DNA from: Bryobacteraceae bacterium CoA2 C42
GTDB lineage: Bacteria; Acidobacteriota; Terriglobia; Bryobacterales; Bryobacteraceae
Reading direction: 5' to 3'
NCBI GenBank assembly: GCA_019931245.1
Contig: JAINDL010000030.1
Coordinates: forward strand, 1-64,000
DNA length: 64,000 bases
Position 1 is the stretch's first letter. Every line of letters begins with the position of its first letter. The position numbers and the translations under genes are program-made. Of the stretch, positions 22,102 to 31,148 are shown one piece after another. Below the pieces are notes generated by a model. That model was given only the letters and a program-made list of their open reading frames with translations. It made no database searches and was not told where the DNA came from.

Positions 22102-23008
22102 AAGTGTCCTTGCGGTCGGTAAGCCAGGCTTGGAGCTGGTAGCGGCAGCGCTCGAGCCGCCACCAGCGGAGGCGCTGGCGGAAGAGGGAATCGAGGGCCG
22201 CGCGGTCTGGCGCGGCGGGGTTGGGGACGAGGCTGAGGCCGGCCTGCTTGCGGGCGATCAGGCGGAGACTGCATTCGAGCAGGGGGTCTTCGCGTTCCTC
22301 GAGCGAAACGACGGTGAAGCCGGCGGCTTCGACGACGTAGCGGAGGGAGGCCGGCAGAAACATGACGGGGTGGGCCAGATGGAGCATGCCGAGACCGCGC
22401 CAGCGGCCGGCGAGGTTGGGGACTTCGAGCAGGAGGGTGCCGCCGTGGGCGAGCCGGGCGCCGAGGGAGCGGAGGGTTTCGACGGGATTGACACAGTGTT
22501 CGAGGACGTGGAAGGCGGCGGCGTGGGAGTAGGGTGGGTCGGAGGGAGAGAGGTCTTCGAGGGAGGGGGCGATGATGCTTCCACCGCGGGAGAGGCAGAG
22601 TTCGCGGCAGAGGGCGGAGGGTTCGACACCGAAGGCTTCGACGGTGGGTAGGGCGTTGAGGGCGCGGAGGAAGGCGCCATCGCCGGCGCCGAGTTCGAGG
22701 AGGCGGGAGCCGGGCGGGAGGAGGTGGCGGTAGGCGGCGAGGCGGAGCTGGGCGGTGGCGGCCGGGAGGTTGGGTTGGGCGATGAGGCGGGCGCGGGAGG
22801 GGAAGTAGGATTCGTATGCGTGCTCGTAGAATTGGGCGTAGGAGGAGGCGGTGGGGCGCGGGTTGAGGTAGAGGAGTCCGCAGCGGAGGCAGAGGTGGGT
22901 GGCGAGTCCGAGGCCGTGGCGGTCCTGGGGGAAGAGGGGATGGGCGTGAGCGGAGCCGCAGGCGGGGCAGGCGGTAGCTTCGAGGGTGGGTTGCCAGCGG
23001 GAACTCAT
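22025..23008 (-). CDS. Class I SAM-dependent methyltransferase with N-terminal zinc ribbon
   Basis: 327-residue methyltransferase, likely acting on a sugar nucleotide or the growing polysaccharide. The N terminus has a zinc-ribbon-like pair CPACGSAH...CLRCGLLYLNPRP, as in Methyltransf_13-type proteins. The SAM-binding motif is LLELGAGDGAFLRAL, and post-motif I is EAFGVEPS. AFHVLEHCVNPVETL matches the family motif. ATG at 23008 overlaps the asparagine synthetase stop by 4 nt (ATGA). The last 25 residues are basic (HHRGSRLRRHPSDQPS) and lie inside the epimerase gene; they may be a late extension. Confidence 0.8.
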   Translation of the reverse strand: MSSRWQPTLEATACPACGSAHAHPLFPQDRHGLGLATHLCLRCGLLYLNPRPTASSYAQFYEHAYESYFPSRARLIAQPNLPAATAQLRLAAYRHLLPPGSRLLELGAGDGAFLRALNALPTVEAFGVEPSALCRELCLSRGGSIIAPSLEDLSPSDPPYSHAAAFHVLEHCVNPVETLRSLGARLAHGGTLLLEVPNLAGRWRGLGMLHLAHPVMFLPASLRYVVEAAGFTVVSLEEREDPLLECSLRLIARKQAGLSLVPNPAAPDRAALDSLFRQRLRWWRLERCRYQLQAWLTDRKDTYENLHHRGSRLRRHPSDQPSRHEGS

Positions 23009-24909
23009 GCGGCCTGCTCCATGGGATGGGCGAATTCTTGGTGCCAGAGGGCGAGGGAGACGGGTAGCCAGTAGCTTTGCTCCCGGAGGGGAGCGGCGAG
23101 GACGCGGCGCCAGGCCGTGGGTTGGAGGTAGCGGAGGAGGAGCGGATTGTCTTCGACCTGGCGGGCGGCGGCGGTGAACCAGGTCTGTTCGGCCATGCCG
23201 AAGCCGAGTTTGACGGGGTTCCAGACGACTTCCGGGGGGAGTCGGTGGGCCATGGCAGCGCGGAGGGCGTACTTGCTGTAGCCGTGGCGGAAGCGGTCGG
23301 TATCGGGTAGATTGAGGGCGAACTCGACGAGGCGATGGTCGAGAAAGGGGACGCGGGCTTCGAGGGAGACGCGCATGGAGTTGCGGTCGAGGTGGCGGAG
23401 GAGTTGGGGGAGGTTGAAGCGGGTGAGGTCGGCTTCGAGGCGGTCGCGGAGGGTGCCGCCGGTCCATTGGTCGTGCCAGTCGGCGGCGCGGTGGCGGTAG
23501 GCGGTGAGGAAGTCGGGACGGAGCAGGGCGGCGACGGGGCGGAGGCGGCGGAGGAGGCCGAAGCGGAGGGGGGCGGGGAGCCAGGCGGCGGCGCCTTTGG
23601 CCAGATGGTGGGCAGTCGAGGAGAGGCCGAGGGCGCGGGCGTTGTTCCAGAGGGCGGCGGGGCTGGCGTGACGGAGGAGGACCGGGAGGTGGACGCGGAG
23701 GTAGCCGCCGAGGAGTTCGTCGCTGCCTTCGCCGGTGAGGATGACTTTGATGCCGTCGTGTTGGCGGATGTGGGCGAGCAGGGAGAAGGAGGCGAAGATG
23801 GAGGCGTTGTGGAAGGGCTGCTCCTGGCAGCGGACGAGGGCGGCGAGACCGGCTTCAAAGCGGTTGCGGTCGGCGGGGAGGAGTTGGGGGGCGGTGTGGG
23901 GGAGGCGGGCGAGGATGGCGTGGATGCGGGGCGTTTCGTCGAAGGGGTGGCCGGCGGGGTAGACGTTCGAGTAGGTGCGGAGGCGGAGGCCGCGGGCGCC
24001 GAGGAGTTCGTCGGCGAAGGAGACGATGGCGGAGGAGTCGAGGCCGCCGCTGAGGAAGCTGGCAACGGGGACATCGGCGCGGAGGCGGAGGCGGACGGAA
24101 TCGGCGAGGAGGGGGCCGAGATGGCCGGCGCCGGAGGGGGCGGGGAGGCGGGGGATGCGGTACCAGCGGCGGGGGGGCTGGGGCTGGCCGGCGTGGACGC
24201 GGAGGCAGTGGCCGGGGAGGAGTTGGCGGATGCCTGGGAAGAAGGTCTGTTCGGTGTGGTCGGCGAGTCCGAACAGGAGGAAGTCCCAGCAGAGGGCGTC
24301 GGTGTCGCCGTTGGGGAGGGGGCCGAGGGAGAGGAGGGGGCCGATTTCGGAGGCGGCCCAGAGCTGGCCGTTGGGCAGGGGGCGGAGGTAGAGCTGTTTT
24401 TCGCCGAAGCGGTCGCGGGCGAGGAGGAGGGATTGGGAGCGGGGGTCCCAGAGGGCGAAGGCGAACATGCCGTTCAGGCGGGGGAGGGCGTCTTCGCCGT
24501 GGAGGGCGAGGGCGGCGAGGAGGACTTCCGTATCGGAGCCAGAGACGAAGGGGCCGGGGAGGGCGGGTCGGAGTTCCTGATAGTTGTAGATTTCGCCGTT
24601 GAAGGCGAGGGCGTGGCCGGAGCCGGGGTGGAGCATGGGTTGATGGCCGGCGGGGGAGAGGTCGAGGATGGCGAGTCGGCGGAAGCCCATGGCGGCGATG
24701 GACGGTGAGCCGGCGTCGGCAAGGAAGGGCAGATGGTGGAGTTGGGCGATGGTGTCGCGGCCGCGGAAGCGGTGGGGCGCCGGGGAGAGGGTGAGGTAGC
24801 CTTCGTCGTCGGGACCGCGGTGGCGGAGGAGTCCGGTGGCGTGTTCAAGGCGCAGGTAGTCGGGGTGGAGGAGCGGGGCGGCGCTGCTGACGGTGACGAA
24901 TCCACACAT
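23005..24909 (-). CDS. asnB: Asparagine synthase (glutamine-hydrolysing), exopolysaccharide-associated
   Basis: 634-residue two-domain enzyme. The N-terminal class II glutamine amidotransferase starts MCGFV with the nucleophile Cys2, followed by RHRGPDDEG (about 29-37) and GFRRLAILDLSPAGHQPM. The C-terminal synthetase domain has the ATP pyrophosphatase loop SGGLDS at 287-292. All key elements of glutamine-dependent AsnB are present, unlike the second homologue at 31345-33132. In polysaccharide loci such enzymes are thought to amidate sugar carboxylates such as uronic acids. It lies 3 nt downstream of the flippase gene. Confidence 0.88.
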   Translation of the reverse strand: MCGFVTVSSAAPLLHPDYLRLEHATGLLRHRGPDDEGYLTLSPAPHRFRGRDTIAQLHHLPFLADAGSPSIAAMGFRRLAILDLSPAGHQPMLHPGSGHALAFNGEIYNYQELRPALPGPFVSGSDTEVLLAALALHGEDALPRLNGMFAFALWDPRSQSLLLARDRFGEKQLYLRPLPNGQLWAASEIGPLLSLGPLPNGDTDALCWDFLLFGLADHTEQTFFPGIRQLLPGHCLRVHAGQPQPPRRWYRIPRLPAPSGAGHLGPLLADSVRLRLRADVPVASFLSGGLDSSAIVSFADELLGARGLRLRTYSNVYPAGHPFDETPRIHAILARLPHTAPQLLPADRNRFEAGLAALVRCQEQPFHNASIFASFSLLAHIRQHDGIKVILTGEGSDELLGGYLRVHLPVLLRHASPAALWNNARALGLSSTAHHLAKGAAAWLPAPLRFGLLRRLRPVAALLRPDFLTAYRHRAADWHDQWTGGTLRDRLEADLTRFNLPQLLRHLDRNSMRVSLEARVPFLDHRLVEFALNLPDTDRFRHGYSKYALRAAMAHRLPPEVVWNPVKLGFGMAEQTWFTAAARQVEDNPLLLRYLQPTAWRRVLAAPLREQSYWLPVSLALWHQEFAHPMEQAA

Positions 24910-24912
24910 AGG

Positions 24913-26238
24913 TCAGTAGGCCTTTTTCCAAAGGTGAGGGCGCCAGCACCAAACGAACCCAAGAACGATGGTAGTGCCGAGGGCGGTGGGATATTGGCCG
25001 CGGAAGACAAGTTCGAACAGGGCGGCGCCGCCGAACCAGGCGCCGAGGAGTCGGGCGGTGAGGGGGAGGGGGACGCGGCCGAACCAGAGTTGGAGGAGCC
25101 AGGGGAACAGGACGATGTTGGCGAAGGACCAGGCAGCGGCGATTCCGAGCCAGGGTGTGGCGGCGGCGTAGAGGAGGGTGAAAGCGAGGTTCCAGCCGAG
25201 GACGGCGCGATGGCGGAGGGTGGCGAGCATGGCGGAGGAGACGATGCCCCAGCAGCAGGCGGACAGGAGGAATCCCGGGAGGAAGAGGATGAGGGTCCAG
25301 GAGGCTTGCCGCCAGGCGGGGCCGAAGAGTGTGGGCAGCCAGAGCGGGCTCCAGGCGGCGAACAGGGCGAGGGGCAGGCCGGTGAGCCGGGTGAGCTGTT
25401 CGAGGTGTTGGCGGGTGAGGGGGAGCAGGTCGGGCTCCGTGAGCCGCTGGCGTCCGTAGAAGGGGAGGCCGAGGCGGGGGATGGCGGCGGTGAGGAAGAG
25501 GGCGTGGCGGTAGAGGCGGAAGCCGAGTTCGACGAAGGCGAGATCGGCGGGGGTGGTGAAGCGGGCGCCGAAGACGGAGGCGAGGGCGCCGGAGAGGGCA
25601 CCGAGGAGGCTGTTGCCGAGGTTGGCGAAGGCGAAGCCGCGAACGCGGCGCCAGGTGGCGCGGCGGAAGAGGAGGCTGACGGGGACGGGGCAGAGGTGCA
25701 GGGCAAGGGCGCTGGGCAGGGCGGCGCGGAGCAGGAGAGCGGAGGCGATGGCGAGGCGGCTGTATCCGGCCCAGACGCCGCCGACGGCGATGGTGGTGAA
25801 CAGGACGGTTTCGAACAGTTCGATGAATAGGACGCGCTGGAAGGCGAGATCGCGTTCGAGGAGGGCGAGGGGAACGGCGCGCCAGCCGAGGAAGTAGACG
25901 GCGGCGGCGGCGGCGAGGCGGAGGTCGAGGTCGCCGGGCGCGAGGAGGAACAGGAGGAGGGCGAGGAGCGAGGTGGCGGCGTGTTGGAGCGCGAAGATGC
26001 TTTCGGCGTCCCACTCGTCGGGTTCGCGGGTGAGCCAGGAGGCGAAGCCGCGGGTGGCGAGTTCGGTGGAACTGACGTAGAGGAGGAGGGGGACGGCGAA
26101 GGGTCCCCACTGTTCCGGGCCGAGGAGGCGCAGTAGGATGACGCCGCCGAAGAAGTTGACGACGAGGGCTCCGCCGTAGCGGAGGGCGAGCCAGAAGAGG
26201 CTGGCGGAGGGGTTCGTTGATGGCATTCGGGCGGGCAT
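24913..26238 (-). CDS. Polysaccharide flippase (Wzx-like oligosaccharide exporter)
   Basis: 441-residue, strongly hydrophobic protein with about 12 predicted membrane helices, beginning with ALRYGGALVVNFFGGVILLRLLGPEQWGPFAVPLLLY, typical of Wzx/MATE-like flippases that move lipid-linked repeat units across the inner membrane. ATG at 26238 shares its A with the upstream TGA stop (TGATG), showing tight coupling to the WecG/TagA-type gene. An ATG at 26226 is an alternative. Presence together with a polymerase-like protein suggests a Wzx/Wzy-type pathway. Confidence 0.8.
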   Translation of the reverse strand: MPARMPSTNPSASLFWLALRYGGALVVNFFGGVILLRLLGPEQWGPFAVPLLLYVSSTELATRGFASWLTREPDEWDAESIFALQHAATSLLALLLFLLAPGDLDLRLAAAAAVYFLGWRAVPLALLERDLAFQRVLFIELFETVLFTTIAVGGVWAGYSRLAIASALLLRAALPSALALHLCPVPVSLLFRRATWRRVRGFAFANLGNSLLGALSGALASVFGARFTTPADLAFVELGFRLYRHALFLTAAIPRLGLPFYGRQRLTEPDLLPLTRQHLEQLTRLTGLPLALFAAWSPLWLPTLFGPAWRQASWTLILFLPGFLLSACCWGIVSSAMLATLRHRAVLGWNLAFTLLYAAATPWLGIAAAWSFANIVLFPWLLQLWFGRVPLPLTARLLGAWFGGAALFELVFRGQYPTALGTTIVLGFVWCWRPHLWKKAY

Positions 26239-27053
26239 CAGGGGCGGCGTGCTCCTCGGCGGAGTTCCCGGGCGAGGAGGAGGAGGAAGGCGCTGTTGCT
26301 GGCGAGGTAGCGCCACAGGAGGCGGCGGGGTTCCTGGAGCAGTCGCCAGAGCCATTCGAGTCCGGCCTGCTGCATCCAGAGGGGGGCGCGGGCGACATTG
26401 CCGGCCCAGACGTCCATGGCGCCGCCGATGCCGATGCCGACGCGGCAGCCGGAGGCGGGGAGGTGTTCGGCGAGGAAGAGTTCCTGGCGGGGGGAGCCGA
26501 GTCCGGCGATGAGGAGATCGGCGCCGGAGGCGGCGATGGCGGAGCGGACGGCGAGGGGGTCGGTGAAGTAGCCGTGGAGGGTGCCGGCGAGGGGGAGGGT
26601 GGGGAAGTGTTTCCGGAGTTTGGCGGTGCAGAGGGAGAGGGTCGCGTCGGTGCCGCCGAGGAGGAAGACGCGGTGTCCGTGGGCGGCGCAGTGGGCGAGG
26701 AGTGCCCAGGTTAGGTCGATGCCGGTGACGCGGCCGGGCAGGGGTTTGCCGAGCAGGCGGGCGGCGAGTCGGATAGACTGTCCGTCGGCGACGATGAGGT
26801 TGGCGGTGGCGTAGGCGGCGGCGAAGGCGGGGTCCTGGCGGGCGCGGGTAATGTGGTCGGCGTTGAGGGTGCAGACGAAGGTGGGCGCGGGTTGGCGGAG
26901 GGCGGCGGCGAGGTGGGCGACGGCTTCCGGGAGGGTGAGGGTGGCGACGGGGAGGCCGAAGAGATTAACCGACGGGGTCAGGAGCCGGGCGTTGAGCGGG
27001 GATTCCGGCCGCCCCGGATTGGAAGTTTTGATAGATGGAACGGATGCGTGCAC
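26238..27053 (-). CDS. WecG/TagA/CpsF family glycosyltransferase
   Basis: 271-residue GT26 enzyme that adds a sugar (ManNAc or ManNAcA in known members) to a lipid-linked intermediate. Family signatures: TLNADHITRARQDPAF, LIVADGQSIRLAARLLG, RVTGIDLTWALL, VFLLGGTDATL, GADLLIAGLGSPRQELFLAEH and IGGAMDVWAGNVARAP. A GTG start at 27053 overlaps the GT4 gene end by 89 nt; the true start may be further downstream, nearer the conserved SVNLFGLPV. No priming undecaprenyl-phosphate transferase is seen in the window. Confidence 0.87.
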   Translation of the reverse strand: MHASVPSIKTSNPGRPESPLNARLLTPSVNLFGLPVATLTLPEAVAHLAAALRQPAPTFVCTLNADHITRARQDPAFAAAYATANLIVADGQSIRLAARLLGKPLPGRVTGIDLTWALLAHCAAHGHRVFLLGGTDATLSLCTAKLRKHFPTLPLAGTLHGYFTDPLAVRSAIAASGADLLIAGLGSPRQELFLAEHLPASGCRVGIGIGGAMDVWAGNVARAPLWMQQAGLEWLWRLLQEPRRLLWRYLASNSAFLLLLARELRRGARRP

Positions 27054-28065
27054 CGTTTACCTCCCAGGTAAAGTTGTCGAGGATGGTTTGGCGTGCGGCG
27101 GCGCCGAGGGGGGCAAGATCGGCCGAGGAGCAACGGCGGATCAGTGTGACGAGTTCAGTGAGATTGTGGGGATCGAAGAGGAAGCCATTTTTGCCGGAGC
27201 GGATGAGGAAGGCGGTGCCGCCGCTGTTGGCGGCGAGGACGGGGCGGGCGGCGGCCATGGCTTCGAGGGCGACGGTCGGGAGGCCCTCGTAGGCGGAGGG
27301 CAGGACGAAGAGTCCGCAGCGGGCGTAGGCGGCGGCGAGGGTCTTGTCGTCGACTTCGCCGAGGAAGTGGACGCGGGCGGCGAGGCCGAGGCGGGCGGTT
27401 TGGGCTTCGAGGGCGGTGCGGTGGCTGCCGTCGGGTCCGATGACGGTGAGATCGAAGCCCGGGAGTTGGGCGAGGGCGTTGAGCAGATGGTCGACGCGTT
27501 TGACGGGGTCGAGGCGCCCGACGAAGAGGAGGGAGCGGGGTGAGCCGGGTGGGGGCGGGACGGGGGCGCCGGCGAGGCGAAGGGAGTTGGGGACGAGGTG
27601 GAAGCGTTGGGCGGGGGCGCCGAGGAGGATGGCATCGCGCTGGTCGTTGGGGGTGAGGGCGAGGAGGGCGCCGGCGCTTTGGAGGCTGACCCAGCCGAGG
27701 GTGGAGTCGAAGAGGCCTTTTTTGAGGGCGGAGGTCCAGGAATGGGCCGGGTAGAAGCAGTGGGCGGTGAAGACGGAGGGAGTGCGCAGGCGGCGGGCGG
27801 CGAGGAGGCCCCAGGCGGCGAAGGGGCGGCGGGCGCCGTGGGCGTGGACGAGGTCCGGGGCGAAGCGGCCGAGGGCGTAGGGGAGCGTGAACAGGGAGAG
27901 TAGTCGCTCGACGGGGATATCGTGCCAGCGGGCGGGGCCGGGGGTGCGGGTGAAGATGCGCACTTCGTCGCCGGCGGCGTGGAGTTCGCGGGCGAGGTTG
28001 CCTACGTGCTGTTCGAGGCCTCCGCGGCAGGGGAAGAAGCTACTGGTGACCAGGGCTATCCGCAT
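26965..28065 (-). CDS. Glycosyltransferase family 4
   Basis: 366-residue GT-B glycosyltransferase. ATG at 28065 (MRIALVTSSFFPCRGGLEQHV) gives a classical GT4 N terminus with the GG-loop. LVHAHGARRPFAAWG and FTAHCFYPAHSW follow, then SLLFVGRLDPVKRVDHLLNAL opens the donor-binding domain and VLPSAYEGLPTVALEAMAA contains the EX7E-type donor motif. It overlaps the polymerase gene by 26 nt. Retaining transfer to a lipid-linked oligosaccharide is expected; sugar specificity is unknown. Confidence 0.88.
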   Translation of the reverse strand: MRIALVTSSFFPCRGGLEQHVGNLARELHAAGDEVRIFTRTPGPARWHDIPVERLLSLFTLPYALGRFAPDLVHAHGARRPFAAWGLLAARRLRTPSVFTAHCFYPAHSWTSALKKGLFDSTLGWVSLQSAGALLALTPNDQRDAILLGAPAQRFHLVPNSLRLAGAPVPPPPGSPRSLLFVGRLDPVKRVDHLLNALAQLPGFDLTVIGPDGSHRTALEAQTARLGLAARVHFLGEVDDKTLAAAYARCGLFVLPSAYEGLPTVALEAMAAARPVLAANSGGTAFLIRSGKNGFLFDPHNLTELVTLIRRCSSADLAPLGAAARQTILDNFTWEVNGARIRSIYQNFQSGAAGIPAQRPAPDPVG

Positions 28066-29401
28066 CGGTCTCCGGAGGGGGAATGGTAATGGTGCGCAGG
28101 GCGAGGCCGGCGAACAGGAACAGGGGGGCGGTGCCGGTGAAGCCGAAGAGGCTTTCCGAGAAGAGGGCGCCGCAGCCGCGGCCGAACAGGGCTGCGGCGA
28201 TGGCGGCGGCCAGCAGGGAGCCGGTGGCGGCGGCGCCGCGGGTGAGTGTGAGGATGGCCGCCGCGAGAAAGCCGAGCAGGAGGAGGAGGGAGAGAAGGCC
28301 GGTCTGGCCCATGAGGGCCATGTAGCTGTTTTCGCCAACGCCTTCGGCCTGGACCCCTTCGCCGATGGCGAAGCCGCCGGCCTGTCCGATGCCGCGTCCG
28401 AACCAGTATTGATCCAAGTTGTCGATTGCCTCCTCGAGAAACTGTGTGCGCACGGAGGCGGAACTCTCTTGTCCGGTGAGAGTGTTTGTGATGAGTTCGG
28501 CGCCGAGGGTAGTGAAGATGAGGGTGCCGAAGAGGAGGGAGAGGGCGAAGGAGCCTAAGCGGGCGTTGTGATCGCGGCGGATCCAGGTGAGCAGTCCGAG
28601 AGCGAGCAGGGTGGCGAGGATGGATTCGCGGTGGATGGAGAGGGCGAGGGCGCTCATGAAGAGGGTGAGCAGGGGGAGCCAGCGGCGGCGGCCGGAGGCG
28701 GCGAGCGAGGCGACGTAGACGATGGGGACGACGCTGGCCTGGCCGAGGGAGTGGGGGTCGCCATAAAAGGAGACCATGCGGCGCATGCCGTGCATGATGT
28801 GATTGGCCCAGAGGCCGAGGAAATTGCTGTTCTGGTCGGGCAGGAGGCCCTTGACGTCGACGAGAAAGGCGCCGATCTCGACGACGAGACTCCAGAACTC
28901 GAGGGGGAGGAGGAAGAGTTCGTAAAAGCCGAAGGCGCAGACGACGGTATGGGTGATCAGGAGGACGCGGAGGAGGGAGGGGGCGGCTTCGACGGGGAGG
29001 AGGCGGCCGGCGAACCAGGCAAGGGGCGGGGTGAGGAGGTTGCGAAGAGCGCCGAGGCGGGTTTCGGGGGAGACGGTGGTTTCGCCGTCGCCGAGGCCGA
29101 GGACGAAATAGAGGGTGAGCAGGAGGGTGTAGCCGAGCAGCAGGAGGTCAGCCAGTTGCCAGGTGCCGAGGCGGGTGCGCTGGCGGAGGGCGTTGCCGGC
29201 GAGGCTCATACCGAGGAGGGCGTCTTTGATGGCGATGAGGCCGCGGACGGTTTCGGCGCCGACGGCGAACTGGGCGTAGAGCAGGGGCGGGACGAAGTTG
29301 GAGAAGGGGAGCCAGACGAGGAGGAGGGCGGCCTGGCGGGCCGGGTGGAGGAGACCGCCGGCGGTGATGGCGACGGCGAGGAGGGCGAGGAGGGGACTCA
29401 T
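28040..29401 (-). CDS. O-antigen ligase/polymerase-like membrane protein (Wzy/WaaL family)
   Basis: 453-residue multi-pass membrane protein with about 11-12 hydrophobic segments, beginning MSPLLALLAVAITAGGLL. A large loop around residues 290-350 (SASVRTQFLEEAIDNLDQYWFGRGIGQAGG...VGENSYMALMGQTG) is the O-antigen polymerase/ligase-type periplasmic loop, including the GxGxxxxG and NSY elements. It probably polymerises or ligates repeat units. Its start overlaps the sulfotransferase stop by 4 nt (ATGA). Confidence 0.78.
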   Translation of the reverse strand: MSPLLALLAVAITAGGLLHPARQAALLLVWLPFSNFVPPLLYAQFAVGAETVRGLIAIKDALLGMSLAGNALRQRTRLGTWQLADLLLLGYTLLLTLYFVLGLGDGETTVSPETRLGALRNLLTPPLAWFAGRLLPVEAAPSLLRVLLITHTVVCAFGFYELFLLPLEFWSLVVEIGAFLVDVKGLLPDQNSNFLGLWANHIMHGMRRMVSFYGDPHSLGQASVVPIVYVASLAASGRRRWLPLLTLFMSALALSIHRESILATLLALGLLTWIRRDHNARLGSFALSLLFGTLIFTTLGAELITNTLTGQESSASVRTQFLEEAIDNLDQYWFGRGIGQAGGFAIGEGVQAEGVGENSYMALMGQTGLLSLLLLLGFLAAAILTLTRGAAATGSLLAAAIAAALFGRGCGALFSESLFGFTGTAPLFLFAGLALRTITIPPPETDADSPGHQ

Positions 29402-30243
29402 GAGGGGTATCCGCCGGGAGCGGTGTAGCCCAGGCGGGCGAGAGCGGGGGCGTGGGCGCGGGCGATGCGGGATGCCTGCTCGGGGGTGAGCGTGTCGCGC
29501 CAGGTTCCGGCGCGGCCCTGGCGGAAGAAGCGGGAGGCGGTGGGGGGCTTTTCGGGGAAGCCGTGCTGCTCTTCGCGGGCGCGGAGACGGGCGAACGAGC
29601 AGGCCTCGATGGCGGCGGCGAGGCGCGGGGCGTCGACGGGGTAGCCGCAGGCGTGGAGGAGGCCGGCGAAGGTGGGGGCGGGATGAGCGAGGAGGTCTTC
29701 GTAGCGGAGCAGATGCACGGGGATGCGGGTTTGATCGAGCCAGGAGGCGGCGTGGCCGGACCAGGAGCCATAGAATTGGGGGAGTTGGAAGGGGCGTTCG
29801 TGGGGGGCGAGTGCGGCGATGTGGCCCGGGTTGGCGAGCAGGTCGATGGTGTCGTCGAGGGGTTGGCCGCGGTGGGCGGCGTAGGAGACGGCGACGTCCC
29901 AGGGGTTGCGGACGATGTAGACGATCAGCCTGGAGTTGACGGGGGTATGGAGGCGGGGGTTGAACTGGTCGTGGAGTTTGAAGAAGGCGGGGCCGTGGGG
30001 AGGGAGGGCGCATTGGTTGTACCAGGCGCTTTGGAGGGTGGCGATTTCGTCGGGGAGCAGGAGGGAGCTGTCGCAGCCGAGGGCTTGTTCAAACAGGGGG
30101 CGGGAGGCGGCGAGGGGGATGGCGTGGAGGTCGTGGAGGGAGACGGGGGCGCCGGGGGGCGCGAGGTAGTGGAGGAGAAGGGCGCGGACCCAGGTGTTGC
30201 CGGACTTGGGGTAGGAGGCGATCCATGTGGTGCGGGGTGTCAT
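29398..30243 (-). CDS. PAPS-dependent sulfotransferase
   Basis: 281-residue sulfotransferase. The 5'-phosphosulfate-binding loop SYPKSGNTWVR (10-20) is canonical, and the 3'-phosphate-binding element appears in YIVRNPWDVAVSY. SRFFRQGRAGTWRDTLTPEQ matches the C-terminal RKGxxGDWK-like loop. It would transfer sulfate from PAPS to a hydroxyl group, either on the polysaccharide or on the RiPP-like peptide. ATG at 30243 overlaps the HPr-kinase-like stop by 4 nt (ATGA), so it is coupled to the RiPP cassette on one side and to the polymerase gene on the other. Confidence 0.85.
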   Translation of the reverse strand: MTPRTTWIASYPKSGNTWVRALLLHYLAPPGAPVSLHDLHAIPLAASRPLFEQALGCDSSLLLPDEIATLQSAWYNQCALPPHGPAFFKLHDQFNPRLHTPVNSRLIVYIVRNPWDVAVSYAAHRGQPLDDTIDLLANPGHIAALAPHERPFQLPQFYGSWSGHAASWLDQTRIPVHLLRYEDLLAHPAPTFAGLLHACGYPVDAPRLAAAIEACSFARLRAREEQHGFPEKPPTASRFFRQGRAGTWRDTLTPEQASRIARAHAPALARLGYTAPGGYPS

Positions 30244-31130
30244 GGAAGTTGACCAAGGACGGCGGCGGCAAGTTCGCTGACGGGGAAGGGGCTGGGGGGG
30301 CGTTCGACGCGGAGGACGGCGGCTTGGCGGGCGAGGGGGAGCAGGTGGGGGACGGCGGTATCGTGGCTGCCGAAGGCGGAGAGGAGGTTGGGGCGGTAGA
30401 TCTGGGCGGTGAGGGCGCTGAGTTTGGCGAAGCCGTGAATGGGGGTGACGGTGAGGGGGCCGGGGGCGTGGGGGGAGAGGAGGAGGACGGCGCGGACGGG
30501 GAGGGGGGCGGGGTGGGGAGCGGAGACGGGGACTTCGTACTTGGGCAGTTGGGGGCGGACGGGGAGGAGCGATTGGGTGGGGATGGCGAAGTGGGCGGCG
30601 GCGTCGGCCCATAGTTTGAGGCGGGGATAGCCGGGGAGGACGTGGATGGGGCCGCCGTCGCGGGGGCAGAGGGCGCAGAGATCGTCGGCGATGACGGGGC
30701 AGCCGCGACGGAGCAGTTCGGCGCAGAGGGTGGATTTGCCGGCGCCGGAGGGCCCGGCGACGAGGAGGGCGCCGGCAGGGGTGGCGACGGCGCTGGCATG
30801 GAGGACGAGGGCGCCGCGCTGGTGGAGGAGGGCGCCGAAGACGGAGCCGAACAGGAAGAGGCGGAGGGAGGCGGGATCGGCGCCGGGGGCGGGTTCGACG
30901 ATGACGCGGCGGCCTTCGGCGGCGAAGAAGCGGCCGATGGAATCGAGGTGGAAGAGGTAACCCTGGGGGCCGGCCTGGAAGCAGAGGCCGGATTGGCGGA
31001 CTTCATCGAGATGCGCGGGGGTAGGGCCGACGAGAATCTGCACATCGCTGGGCCCCGATTCGCCGGCGATGGGGAGGGCGCCGAGGTCGAGGGTGGAGCG
31101 GATGTGGAGTCCGAAGGCTTGATAGCGCAT
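30240..31130 (-). CDS. HPr kinase-like protein (HprK-related, RiPP-associated)
   Basis: 296-residue kinase-like protein. The C-terminal half resembles HprK: His111 in LHASAV, Walker A GPSGAGKS at 126-133, and the acidic pair Asp149/Asp150 in VIADDLCAL. The N-terminal half differs from classical HprK. Homologues occur in lasso peptide loci, where they phosphorylate the C-terminal serine of the precursor (established for the paeninodin kinase), and in HprK-related/PqqD systems. The adjacent precursor-like peptide, 18 nt upstream, ends in Ser. The Walker motif looks functional; the substrate is inferred. Confidence 0.8.
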   Translation of the reverse strand: MRYQAFGLHIRSTLDLGALPIAGESGPSDVQILVGPTPAHLDEVRQSGLCFQAGPQGYLFHLDSIGRFFAAEGRRVIVEPAPGADPASLRLFLFGSVFGALLHQRGALVLHASAVATPAGALLVAGPSGAGKSTLCAELLRRGCPVIADDLCALCPRDGGPIHVLPGYPRLKLWADAAAHFAIPTQSLLPVRPQLPKYEVPVSAPHPAPLPVRAVLLLSPHAPGPLTVTPIHGFAKLSALTAQIYRPNLLSAFGSHDTAVPHLLPLARQAAVLRVERPPSPFPVSELAAAVLGQLP

Positions 31131-31148
31131 GATGGCGGCCGAGCGGGT

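Noticed and set aside
30240-31130. Classical HPr kinase/phosphorylase of the PTS
   Set aside because: Only the nucleotide-binding half resembles HprK, no ptsH or other PTS gene is near, and the neighbours are a RiPP precursor-like peptide and a cyclase-like protein.
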